From: Clostridia bacterium
GTDB lineage: Bacteria > Bacillota > Clostridia > Saccharofermentanales > Saccharofermentanaceae
NCBI GenBank assembly: GCA_017881645.1
Contig: JADGQQ010000082.1
Location: 1 to 11,584 of the forward strand
Reading direction: 5' to 3'
Length of the DNA stretch: 11,584 nt
The position numbers and the translations under genes were made by a program. Of this stretch, positions 1 to 6,399 are shown in pieces. The notes under the pieces are model-generated. The model saw only the letters and a list, made by a program, of their open reading frames with translations. It was not told the origin of the DNA and ran no database searches. The number at the start of each line of letters is the position of its first letter. Within the stretch, counting starts at the first letter, position 1.

Positions 1-1188
1 AATCATCTCGATTGCTAGAAGTACCAAAGCGTTTCCATCCAAACCCGGGAGCGGCAGCAGATTGGAAAAAGCGAACCCAACGGAGATCAGCCCGGCCAGA
101 AACCCGAGATTTTCCAATTTCTGACCACTATTCGTTTTCGGCTCATTGACCACATCCGATACGATATTGGCAATTCCAACAGGTCCGGTCACCGCATCTC
201 TGGGCGCTATTTTTCCGGTAATCATGTCATGGATGCTGAATATGGATACTTTTATGACGGAAAACGAGTAAAGAACCGACTGTTTGATCAGAGGGATCGT
301 CCCCGATCCATATTTAATATAAATACCGCGATCGTTAACGGTTTCGACAAACATAGTCTTCAGCTTAATGTCCTGCTTTACACCGTCTCTAATGATGGTT
401 GCAGTAATTTCCGCTCCTTTGCTGTCCGTAATAGTAGACGCAAAAGCCGGATCCGTAATGGATACCCCATTCACGGCCAGAAGCGAGTCACCGGCTTTGA
501 AAACCGGATGCCCGTCATTTTGCTGTGGATTTACATCAGCAATCGACCAGCCGCCATTTGCATCCAAATCATTCAGACGCGAAATCCCCAGAAAGTATTG
601 AGATGTAATCACCGGTTTCAGGGTCACTTCATATGTTTTACCTGTCGTGTGAGATCGAAGTGTCATCTGCAGCGGATCTGTATTGGCAACAGCAAATTCG
701 GCATACGAAAAATCAAGATCCGTAAGAATGCCATGCCCGTTAATCGACTTAATTGTATCGCCTTCGACAGCCCCGCTGTCCGCAATCTGTGTTCCGGCAA
801 AAACAGTGTCAAGATTCAGCGTAAAAAAACCGGTAAATGAAAAGGATACCGCAAAGATGATAATGCCAAGCAGATAATTGGTTACCGGTCCGCCGAGAGC
901 GACAAGCAGTCTTTTCCATTTGGATTGATTAAAGTAGGAATCAGGATTGGCAACGCCGCCATCCTCATCTTCCAGTCCGGCAAATCGAACATAAGCCCCA
1001 AAAGGAATCAGACGAATATGATATTCAATCCCTTTCCGTTTCCATGTCACAAGGGAGGGACCGACGAAAATCGACAGTTCCTCGACCTTGATTCCCAGGC
1101 GTTTCGCCACGAGAAAATGACCGATTTCATGCGCCGCTGCGAGTATGCCCAGACCAAATACACAAATTATGATACTTAATGGTGACAT
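1..1188 (-). CDS. rseP: Site-2 intramembrane zinc metalloprotease, RseP/RasP family (C-terminus outside window)
   Basis: This is a membrane-embedded M50 protease of the type that cuts anti-sigma factors and signal-peptide remnants inside the membrane. The ATG at 1188 follows an AGGAG site, and 396 codons stay open to the window edge. The first membrane segment carries the zinc motif HEIGH (His20, Glu21, His24). A second segment follows near residues 88-110 after a conserved GGPVTNYLLG stretch. Residues of about 110-290 look like two successive PDZ-type domains, each with a Gly-Asp (VEGDTI, KAGDSL) carboxylate-binding-like turn. The second conserved membrane motif, LPLPGLDGN near residue 384, supplies the third zinc ligand (Asp). 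Only the last membrane helix should be missing. It is the last visible gene of the cdsA-dxr-rseP run, 23 bp after dxr. Family assignment is secure. The substrate is unknown. Confidence 0.93.
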   Translation of the reverse strand, partial: MSPLSIIICVFGLGILAAAHEIGHFLVAKRLGIKVEELSIFVGPSLVTWKRKGIEYHIRLIPFGAYVRFAGLEDEDGGVANPDSYFNQSKWKRLLVALGGPVTNYLLGIIIFAVSFSFTGFFTLNLDTVFAGTQIADSGAVEGDTIKSINGHGILTDLDFSYAEFAVANTDPLQMTLRSHTTGKTYEVTLKPVITSQYFLGISRLNDLDANGGWSIADVNPQQNDGHPVFKAGDSLLAVNGVSITDPAFASTITDSKGAEITATIIRDGVKQDIKLKTMFVETVNDRGIYIKYGSGTIPLIKQSVLYSFSVIKVSIFSIHDMITGKIAPRDAVTGPVGIANIVSDVVNEPKTNSGQKLENLGFLAGLISVGFAFSNLLPLPGLDGNALVLLAIEMI

Positions 1189-1211
1189 GTTTTCTCCTGC
1201 TGCCGTATTTT

Positions 1212-2387
1212 TCAGTTGGTTAAAATGTACTCCCGTACATTTCGTCTTGCCCAAAGATCCATTTCCAATATGTCTTGTACCGAAATCTCCGAAAGAACGC
1301 CTTCCATTTCGTGCGTATCCATACAGCGCTTTACGCATACCGCAATATCCGAAAACGGAATCTTTCCCGATAGAAAGGATGCAACCGCTTCTTCATTGGC
1401 CGAGTTCATGATGACCGGAAGCGACCCGCCCGTACGACCTGCATGATAGGCCAGATCAAGACACGGAAACACATCCGTATCGCATTTTTCAAAATGCAAA
1501 TCCGCACTGCCGGCGTCAAATGGATTAAATGGCGTCGAAAGATTCTTCGTACGCTCCGGATAGCAGAGCGCCACCTGAATCGGAAGCATCATGTTCGGCC
1601 GGCCCATCTGTGCGAGTACTGATCCGTCTCGAAGCTGAATCATGGAGTGAATGATACTCTGCGGATGAACAACTACCGTTACCTGATCCACCGGAATGTC
1701 AAAAAGCCATCCGGCTTCGATCACTTCAAGACCTTTATTCATCATGCTGGCAGAATCAATTGTAATTTTCCCGCCCATGTTCCATGTCGGGTGGGATAAC
1801 GCATCCTGAATTGTAACGTGCTGCAGCTGTTCTCTGGAATATCCCCGAAAAGGTCCGCCTGAAGCGGTCAGAAGTATTTTATCGAGACTGCCTTCCGGCT
1901 GTCCCCAAAGACACTGCCAGATCGCTGAATGCTCACTGTCAACAGGAAGAAGCCGAACACCGGCGGCTCTTACTCTCGGCATAACAATCGATCCGCCTGC
2001 AACGAGAGTTTCTTTGTTGGCCAGCGCAATATCTTTCCCCGAATCGATTGCGGCCAGAACCGGCAGCAGACCCTGTACACCGACCATGGCTGCAACCACG
2101 ATATCCGCTTCAGGAACCGTCGCACATAATCGATTTCCTTCCTCGCCCCAAAAGATTTTCGTCCGGATTCCGGATTGTGAAAGACGTCTGCCAAGAATAA
2201 GTGCATCCTGTTCTCCGGCAACACTGGCCATGATCGGATGAAACTCTCTGATTTGTTTTTCAAGTAAATCAAGATTGGATCCGCAGGACAAAGCAGCAAC
2301 TTCAAAGCGTTCCGGGAATCCCCTGACTACTTCAAGTGTCTGACAGCCGATCGAGCCTGTCGAACCCAAAATCGAAAGCATTTTCAT
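1212..2387 (-). CDS. dxr: 1-deoxy-D-xylulose 5-phosphate reductoisomerase
   Basis: This is the cytosolic NADPH-dependent enzyme that converts DXP to 2-C-methyl-D-erythritol 4-phosphate, the committed step of the MEP isoprenoid pathway. The protein is 391 residues, the usual length. It opens with the dinucleotide-binding loop GSTGSIG (residues 8-14). It also has ALANKETLVAGG, the metal-binding segment PVDSEHSAIWQCL, the TASGGPFRG active-site stretch, and HPTWNMGGKITIDSASMMNK followed by GLE. I chose the ATG at 2387 because GAGGAG lies six bases before it. A TTG at 2405 is also in frame, but it sits upstream of that site and overlaps the end of cdsA. A second ATG at 2381 is possible. The cdsA stop codon TGA forms the first bases of the TGAGGAG ribosome binding site, so translation is probably coupled to cdsA. 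Confidence 0.96.
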   Translation of the reverse strand: MKMLSILGSTGSIGCQTLEVVRGFPERFEVAALSCGSNLDLLEKQIREFHPIMASVAGEQDALILGRRLSQSGIRTKIFWGEEGNRLCATVPEADIVVAAMVGVQGLLPVLAAIDSGKDIALANKETLVAGGSIVMPRVRAAGVRLLPVDSEHSAIWQCLWGQPEGSLDKILLTASGGPFRGYSREQLQHVTIQDALSHPTWNMGGKITIDSASMMNKGLEVIEAGWLFDIPVDQVTVVVHPQSIIHSMIQLRDGSVLAQMGRPNMMLPIQVALCYPERTKNLSTPFNPFDAGSADLHFEKCDTDVFPCLDLAYHAGRTGGSLPVIMNSANEEAVASFLSGKIPFSDIAVCVKRCMDTHEMEGVLSEISVQDILEMDLWARRNVREYILTN

Positions 2388-2397
2388 ATATATCTCC

Positions 2398-3249
2398 TCA
2401 GGCAAAAAACAGAGCGAGCGCCAACGTTATGGGCAATGTAAGAAAAGCACTGTCAAATCGATCAATCAAACCGCCGTGGCCCGGTAAAATCTTCCCGAAA
2501 TCCTTTATGCCCGCCCATCTCTTGATAGCGGAAGCCAACCAGTCACCCAACTGAGAAACCGCCGAAATTACGATCCCGGACACAGCAGCAATAACAAGCA
2601 GCTCAGGAGTGCTCATTGAGGAAGCAAGGATATTGTCCATAAACAGCCAGAAGAACAGCACGAGAACGGCTGCGCATCCAATCGCACCGCCGATACAACC
2701 TTCAAGCGTTTTCTTGGGACTGATATGAGGAATGATCTTGTGTTTTCCGATCAGAGATCCCGTAAAATAGGCGAAAACATCTGAAACCCATGGAGCAAAT
2801 AATCCGATAACAACGAAATACCAGCCATGCGGAATAAACAGGATGGTAATGTTCGCGCAAGCCAACGGAAAGGATATATATAACGCGATTCCCGATGTGG
2901 CAATACCGTCCGCAAAAGCTCTTTCTCCCGATTGAAAAATAACCATAAGTATTACAGACATCATGGATAATGTCAGAATGGACAGCGAATACGTACTGAT
3001 TGCGAGTAATGTTGAATTCGAATACAGCTTAACGAAGAGCGGGAGAAGCGAAAGACATGCACCGAAATAACTCAGATACTGACCCGGTCGGAGTCCTTTA
3101 TTCTGTACGCATAAAATCATTTCCCTCGTACCGATAACAGCTACAAGAGCCCACAAAATCGATGCCAAATGCGGGATAAAATAACTGGGAACTACAAACC
3201 CCAGCATTACAAGCGTGAATAGCAAACCGGTTATTACCCTTTGTTTCAT
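2398..3249 (-). CDS. cdsA: Phosphatidate cytidylyltransferase (CDP-diacylglycerol synthase)
   Basis: This is an integral membrane enzyme that joins CTP and phosphatidic acid to make CDP-diacylglycerol, the precursor of the bacterial phospholipids. The 283-residue protein is almost entirely hydrophobic, with about eight membrane segments. The family signature is clear near the C-terminus: a Ser-Gln-Leu-Gly-Asp stretch, then AIKRWAGIKDFGKILPGHGG and IDRFDS (about residues 231-267), with conserved Asp and Lys for the two-metal catalytic site. SPKKTLEG (about residue 180) is a second conserved loop. The start at 3249 gives the family-typical MKQRVITG N-terminus. A TTG at 3279 would add an unconserved ten-residue piece. 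No normal ribosome binding site precedes the ATG (see the leader entry at 3250-3306). cdsA has its own promoter and leads a run with dxr and rseP. Confidence 0.95.
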   Translation of the reverse strand: MKQRVITGLLFTLVMLGFVVPSYFIPHLASILWALVAVIGTREMILCVQNKGLRPGQYLSYFGACLSLLPLFVKLYSNSTLLAISTYSLSILTLSMMSVILMVIFQSGERAFADGIATSGIALYISFPLACANITILFIPHGWYFVVIGLFAPWVSDVFAYFTGSLIGKHKIIPHISPKKTLEGCIGGAIGCAAVLVLFFWLFMDNILASSMSTPELLVIAAVSGIVISAVSQLGDWLASAIKRWAGIKDFGKILPGHGGLIDRFDSAFLTLPITLALALFFA

Positions 3250-3258
3250 GTCAATCAG

Positions 3259-3306
3259 GAAGCAGCATATACACGGCAATTCAAACGATGGCTGCTTCGC
3301 TCCTTT
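3259..3306 (-). promoter_or_regulatory. Structured ribosome binding site of cdsA: Shine-Dalgarno separated from ATG by a hairpin
   Basis: Read on the minus strand, AAAGGAG (3306-3300) lies 50 bases before the cdsA ATG, far too distant to act in linear form. Between them GAAGCAGC (3298-3291) and GCTGCTTC (3266-3259) form a perfect 8-bp inverted repeat around a 24-base loop. If the stem forms, the distance from the Shine-Dalgarno sequence to the ATG shrinks to about ten bases. A five-codon mini-ORF (ATG CTG CTT CCT GAT TGA) begins inside the hairpin, and its stop lies one base before the cdsA ATG. The sequence pattern is directly visible. The folded-initiation model is inference, with known precedents in phage T4 genes 38 and 25. 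Confidence 0.6.
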
Positions 3307-3323
3307 CCCTTCAATTCGGCATC

Positions 3324-3352
3324 TTTATAGAAACAATACCATTCTACGTCAA
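3324..3352 (-). promoter_or_regulatory. Sigma-A-type promoter for cdsA-dxr-rseP
   Basis: TTGACG (3352-3347) and TATAAA (3329-3324), each one base from consensus, are separated by exactly 17 bases and point toward cdsA. Transcription would begin near 3316, only about ten bases before the AAAGGAG of the structured cdsA leader. This gives the envelope genes their own transcription start downstream of uppS. Confidence 0.75.
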
Positions 3353-3372
3353 CTCAAAAAAACTAGCTACTT

Positions 3373-4197
3373 CTATTTACTCTTCGACAATCCGCCGAAT
3401 CTTCTGTCTCGCGAAGAAAATGCAGCAAATGCATCGGTTAATTCTTTAAATCCAAAATCCGGCCAAAGGATGTCCGACACCCAGAATTCCGCATATGCGC
3501 CTTCCCATACAAGAAAGTTGGAAAGCCGCTGCTCCCCGCTCGGCCGGATAATTAAGTCCGGATCAGGAACGTCAGGAATATACATGTGCTCGGTAATCGT
3601 AGTTTCCGTAATATTCTCTGGTAACAGCCTGCCCTCCGCCACTTCTTTGGATATTGCCCTGCAGGCCTGCATAATCTCCCTGCGCCCGCCGTAATTCATC
3701 GCAATAATCAAGTCCATACGCTTGCGATGAATGGAGTTTTTCTCTGCCCTGGCACAGACCGCCTGGATGTCAGCCGGAAGATTCTCGATATCACCCGAAA
3801 AACGAACGCGAATGCCTTCCTTTTCGAGTTCAGGATCATAGCGTTCAAAAAACTCGACAAACAATTCCATCAGAGCATGCACTTCATCATCAGGCCTTGA
3901 CCAGTTCTCCGTAGAAAATGCATACACGGTCAGATACCGAACGCCATAATAGCCGCAGTTTCTGCAAAGCTCCTTCAAGTTTTCCGCTCCGGCACGATGA
4001 CCGGCAGATCTCGGAAGATGCCGTTCCTGCGCCCAGCGGCCGTTCCCGTCCATGATTACACCCAAATGAACAGGAATCTTCAGATCAGCTTCTGAAATAG
4101 CGGACTGCATGTCTGATTGCTTCTTCTTCCTGTGCAAAAAAGTTAAACCCGGGAATAATCTCGCCAGCCGTATTTCATTCTTCGTCGATCGACCCAT
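3373..4197 (-). CDS. uppS: Isoprenyl transferase, undecaprenyl diphosphate synthase type
   Basis: This is a cis-prenyltransferase that extends farnesyl diphosphate with isopentenyl units to the C55 carrier used for peptidoglycan and teichoic acid precursors. The start at 4197 follows AAGGAG with a six-base spacer and gives 274 residues. Catalytic Asp50 lies in the motif IMDGNGRWA, followed by GHRAGAENL (about 66-74), LTVYAFSTENWSRP (about 89-102) and the substrate-binding segment IRPSGEQRLSNF (about 217-228). The family more often has Thr-Ser/Gly-Gly-Glu at that last segment, and here the Thr is Pro. About 35 basic, weakly conserved residues precede the core, longer than in most relatives. 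A later start at Met30 would remove most of them but lacks the strong ribosome binding site. A terminator hairpin ends four bases before that site. Function is secure; UppS is chosen over a short-chain paralogue because of the genomic context. Confidence 0.93.
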   Translation of the reverse strand: MGRSTKNEIRLARLFPGLTFLHRKKKQSDMQSAISEADLKIPVHLGVIMDGNGRWAQERHLPRSAGHRAGAENLKELCRNCGYYGVRYLTVYAFSTENWSRPDDEVHALMELFVEFFERYDPELEKEGIRVRFSGDIENLPADIQAVCARAEKNSIHRKRMDLIIAMNYGGRREIMQACRAISKEVAEGRLLPENITETTITEHMYIPDVPDPDLIIRPSGEQRLSNFLVWEGAYAEFWVSDILWPDFGFKELTDAFAAFSSRDRRFGGLSKSK

Positions 4198-4212
4198 GAT
4201 GTTCTCCTTATG

Positions 4213-4244
4213 AAAAAACAGCGGGCAAACAGCTTCGCCCGCCG
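4213..4244 (-). terminator. Intrinsic terminator or attenuator between frr and uppS
   Basis: On the minus strand CGGCGGGC (4244-4237) pairs with GCCCGCTG (4226-4219), with one G-U pair, around a ten-base loop. Six T residues follow directly (4218-4213). The stem begins 23 bases after the frr stop codon. The T tract ends only three bases before the AAGGAG of uppS, so no promoter can fit between the terminator and uppS. Transcripts reaching uppS must therefore read through this structure. Confidence 0.82.
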
Positions 4245-4267
4245 GAGAAAATGCCGGATAATGATCA

Positions 4268-4837
4268 TCAGATTTCCAGCAGATCTTTTTCTTTCGCAGC
4301 CGCATGTTTTTCCACTTCATGGATATATACATCGGTAATTTTCTGCATTTTCTCTTCGAAATCGGTCATATCGTCATCCGTAAGCTCTTTTTTCTTATGG
4401 AAAGCTCTATATTTCTCGATTGCGTCGCGGCGAATATTACGCACGGCAATTTTCGACTCTTCCGCATAAGCATGAACCGACTTTACAAGATCCCTTCTTC
4501 TTTCTTCGGAAAGAATAGGGAAAGACAGGCGAATGATCTTGCCGTCATTTCCAGGATTGATTCCGAGATCTGAAGCAAGAATTGCTTTCTCGATACTCTT
4601 CAGTGCGGACGGATCCCATGGTGTCAGAACAATCATGCGTGGTTCCGGCACCTGAATATTGGCAACGGCGTTCAATTGTGTTTTCGTGCCATAATAATCG
4701 ATGTAAATGCGGTCCAGAACATGCGGATTGGCACGCCCGGCACGTATCGCATTAAAGTTGTCCGCAAGATTCGATACGGTCTTCTTCATCTTGTCTTCGT
4801 AATGATCATATGTTTCCTTAGTAATTTCCTGCATCAT
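4268..4837 (-). CDS. frr: Ribosome recycling factor
   Basis: This is the cytosolic factor that, with EF-G, splits post-termination ribosomes. The 189-residue product matches the family length (about 185) and aligns end to end. It has the N-terminal helix, a conserved AIRAGRANP segment (about residues 30-38), the small beta domain around IQVPEPRMIVLTPWDPSALK, and the C-terminal three-helix-bundle motif RNIRRDA (about 132-138) with its functionally important arginines. GGAGG lies eight bases before the ATG at 4837. A second ATG follows immediately at 4834, but the spacing favours the first. frr starts 21 bp after pyrH, the common pyrH-frr pair. It is followed by a terminator, so it is probably the last gene of the pyrH-frr transcript except for read-through into uppS. 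Confidence 0.97.
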   Translation of the reverse strand: MMQEITKETYDHYEDKMKKTVSNLADNFNAIRAGRANPHVLDRIYIDYYGTKTQLNAVANIQVPEPRMIVLTPWDPSALKSIEKAILASDLGINPGNDGKIIRLSFPILSEERRRDLVKSVHAYAEESKIAVRNIRRDAIEKYRAFHKKKELTDDDMTDFEEKMQKITDVYIHEVEKHAAAKEKDLLEI

Positions 4838-4858
4838 ATGCTTAGCCTCCGTTTTCCA

Positions 4859-5566
4859 TCATTTTACCAAAGTGCCAATTCTTTCGCCCTTTATGATTCG
4901 GATAATGTTGTCAGGATCTTTCATGGAAAATACAAGAATGGTTGTGTTGTTATCTCTGCAAAGCGCGGCTGCCGTGGCATCCATCACTTTCAGATCCAGT
5001 TTCAGCACTTCATCATGTGAGATTGTATCGTATAGTTTTGCATCCGCATAAAGATTCGGATCCTTGTCATAGACACCTTCGACCATCGTTGCTTTGCAGA
5101 AGATATCCGCTTCGATTTCAGCTGCACGCAGCGCTGCTCCGGTATCCGTAGAGAAAAACGGATTGCCCGTTCCGCAGGCGAAAATGACGATTCTTCCTTT
5201 TTCAAGATGGCGGATGGCACGTTTGCGGATATAGGGTTCAGCCATCTGCCGTATTTCAATTGCGGAAAGGACTCTCGTCACAGCACCGGCCTGTTCCAAA
5301 GCATCGGAAAGTGCAAGTGAATTCATCATGGTTGCCAGCATTCCCATATGATCCGCAGTAACTCGGTCCATATGCGCGCTGGTTCTGCCGCGCCAGAAGT
5401 TGCCTCCGCCGACTACAACGGCGACCTCCACACCCAAATCCGAGACGGTTTTAATCGTTGCACTGATCTGATGAAGAACCGCATCGTCAATTCCAATCTT
5501 TTTCTCACCGGCCAATGCTTCACCGCTGATCTTAAGAAGGATACGCTTGTATACTGGTTCAGTCAT
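4859..5566 (-). CDS. pyrH: Uridylate kinase (UMP kinase)
   Basis: This is a bacterial-type UMP kinase of the amino acid kinase fold, making UDP from UMP and ATP in pyrimidine nucleotide synthesis. It is unrelated to the eukaryotic enzyme and usually forms hexamers controlled by GTP and UTP. The 235-residue protein starts with YKRILLKISGEALAG (phosphate-binding Lys and Gly-Glu), then VVVGGGNFWRG (about 50-60), the UMP-contacting segment ADHMGMLATMMNSLAL (about 71-86) and GTGNPFFSTDTGAALRAAEI (about 132-151). Length and motifs are complete. GGAGGT lies six bases before the ATG at 5566. A terminator lies between tsf and pyrH. A TAGAAT at 5613-5608 could be a -10 element, but I find no convincing -35 element, so the promoter is uncertain. 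Confidence 0.97.
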   Translation of the reverse strand: MTEPVYKRILLKISGEALAGEKKIGIDDAVLHQISATIKTVSDLGVEVAVVVGGGNFWRGRTSAHMDRVTADHMGMLATMMNSLALSDALEQAGAVTRVLSAIEIRQMAEPYIRKRAIRHLEKGRIVIFACGTGNPFFSTDTGAALRAAEIEADIFCKATMVEGVYDKDPNLYADAKLYDTISHDEVLKLDLKVMDATAAALCRDNNTTILVFSMKDPDNIIRIIKGERIGTLVK

Positions 5567-5628
5567 TTCTCTACCTCCGTTGGTCCGGCTTCATGCACCT
5601 GTCCTCTATTCTAACTTTTTCCTGTCCT

Positions 5629-5666
5629 AAAAAAAAGCCGCCACGAAAAATATTCATGACAGCTTT
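5629..5666 (-). terminator. Intrinsic terminator of the rpsB-tsf operon
   Basis: Beginning 24 bases after the tsf stop, AAAGCTGTCATGA (5666-5654) pairs with TCGTGGCGGCTTT (5646-5634). The stem has 13 pairs, including three G-U pairs, around a seven-base loop. Eight consecutive T residues end the structure (5636-5629), the first three lying within the stem. The hairpin plus long T tract is a textbook Rho-independent terminator, oriented with tsf. Confidence 0.9.
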
Positions 5667-5690
5667 CTTACATTTTTTATTCGATTCGCA

Positions 5691-6341
5691 TCAGTGAATC
5701 TGCTTCATAACTTCTTCAGCAAAATTCTCTTCCTTTTTGGCAATGCCTTCACCCATTTCATATCGTGTAAAACGACGGATGGAAATCTTTTCGCCAATCA
5801 TGGCAATCATTTCTTTCTGGAGAATTTCGATCGTCTTGGAGTCGTCCTTAACGAAGTCCTGTTCCAGGAGACAATTCTCTTTATAGAACTTTGCGATGGA
5901 TCCGTCTACGATACGATCAAGGATTTTCTCAGGTTTCCCCTCGTTCAGCGCCTTATTGCGAATGATTTCCTTTTCCTTCTCGATCTCAATCTCAGGAACT
6001 TCTTCGCGGGCAACCCACTTCGGGTTAGCAGCAGCGATCTGCATGGCTACATCACGGACAAACGCTCTGAATTGTTCATTCTTCGCAGCAAAGTCCGTCT
6101 CAATGTTCACTTCTACAAGTACGCCGATGCGTCCGCCTGCATGAATATAGGAATCTACGATTCCTTCAGCAGCGATACGACCCGCCTTTTTGGAAGCGGA
6201 AGCAATGCCCTTTTCACGAAGCCATGCAACGGACTTCTCGATATCGCCATCGCTCTCCTGAAGAGCTTTCTTACAATCCATAATGCCTGATCCGGTCATA
6301 TCCCGGAGTACTTTAACCTGTGCGGCTGTGATTTCTGCCAT
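5691..6341 (-). CDS. tsf: Elongation factor Ts, short form
   Basis: This is the guanine nucleotide exchange factor that recharges EF-Tu. The N-terminal UBA-like domain is clear (residues 1-50, with LRDMTGSGIMDCKKALQE and a WLREKG segment). It is followed by the core motif VNIETDFAAKNEQF (about residues 78-91), whose TDF...N residues insert into EF-Tu. The C-terminal module ends near EGIAKKEENFAEEVMKQ. At 216 residues it is much shorter than the 280-300-residue EF-Ts of B. subtilis or E. coli and resembles the compact Thermus-like form with a reduced core domain. It is not truncated: start, stop and the C-terminal motif are intact. GGAGG lies eight bases before the ATG. It follows rpsB by 58 bp, the normal S2/EF-Ts pair, and is closed by a strong terminator. 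Confidence 0.97.
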   Translation of the reverse strand: MAEITAAQVKVLRDMTGSGIMDCKKALQESDGDIEKSVAWLREKGIASASKKAGRIAAEGIVDSYIHAGGRIGVLVEVNIETDFAAKNEQFRAFVRDVAMQIAAANPKWVAREEVPEIEIEKEKEIIRNKALNEGKPEKILDRIVDGSIAKFYKENCLLEQDFVKDDSKTIEILQKEMIAMIGEKISIRRFTRYEMGEGIAKKEENFAEEVMKQIH

Positions 6342-6399
6342 CTATCTATCCTCCAACATTCCTGCTTCTATATGTGCAGTATTCAAATGCTTCTATTCA

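Noticed and set aside
229..840. A 203-codon plus-strand open frame
   Set aside because: It lies antisense to rseP, whose minus-strand reading gives clear protease motifs. The plus-strand product has no family features.
2388..2405. TTG at 2405 as the start of dxr
   Set aside because: It lies upstream of the GAGGAG site, overlaps cdsA and adds residues outside the conserved protein. The ATG at 2387 is correctly spaced.
3250..3279. TTG at 3279 as the start of cdsA
   Set aside because: It adds an unconserved cysteine-rich decapeptide before the family-typical MKQRV start, and it has no Shine-Dalgarno sequence at normal distance (AAAGGAG is 20 bases away).
4198..4332. Upstream extension of uppS to 4332
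   Set aside because: It would translate through the terminator hairpin and overlap frr. The ATG at 4197 has an excellent ribosome binding site.
5694..6290. A 198-codon plus-strand open frame opposite tsf
   Set aside because: It is the shadow of tsf, with no recognisable domain. Long antisense frames are expected opposite strongly biased coding sequence.
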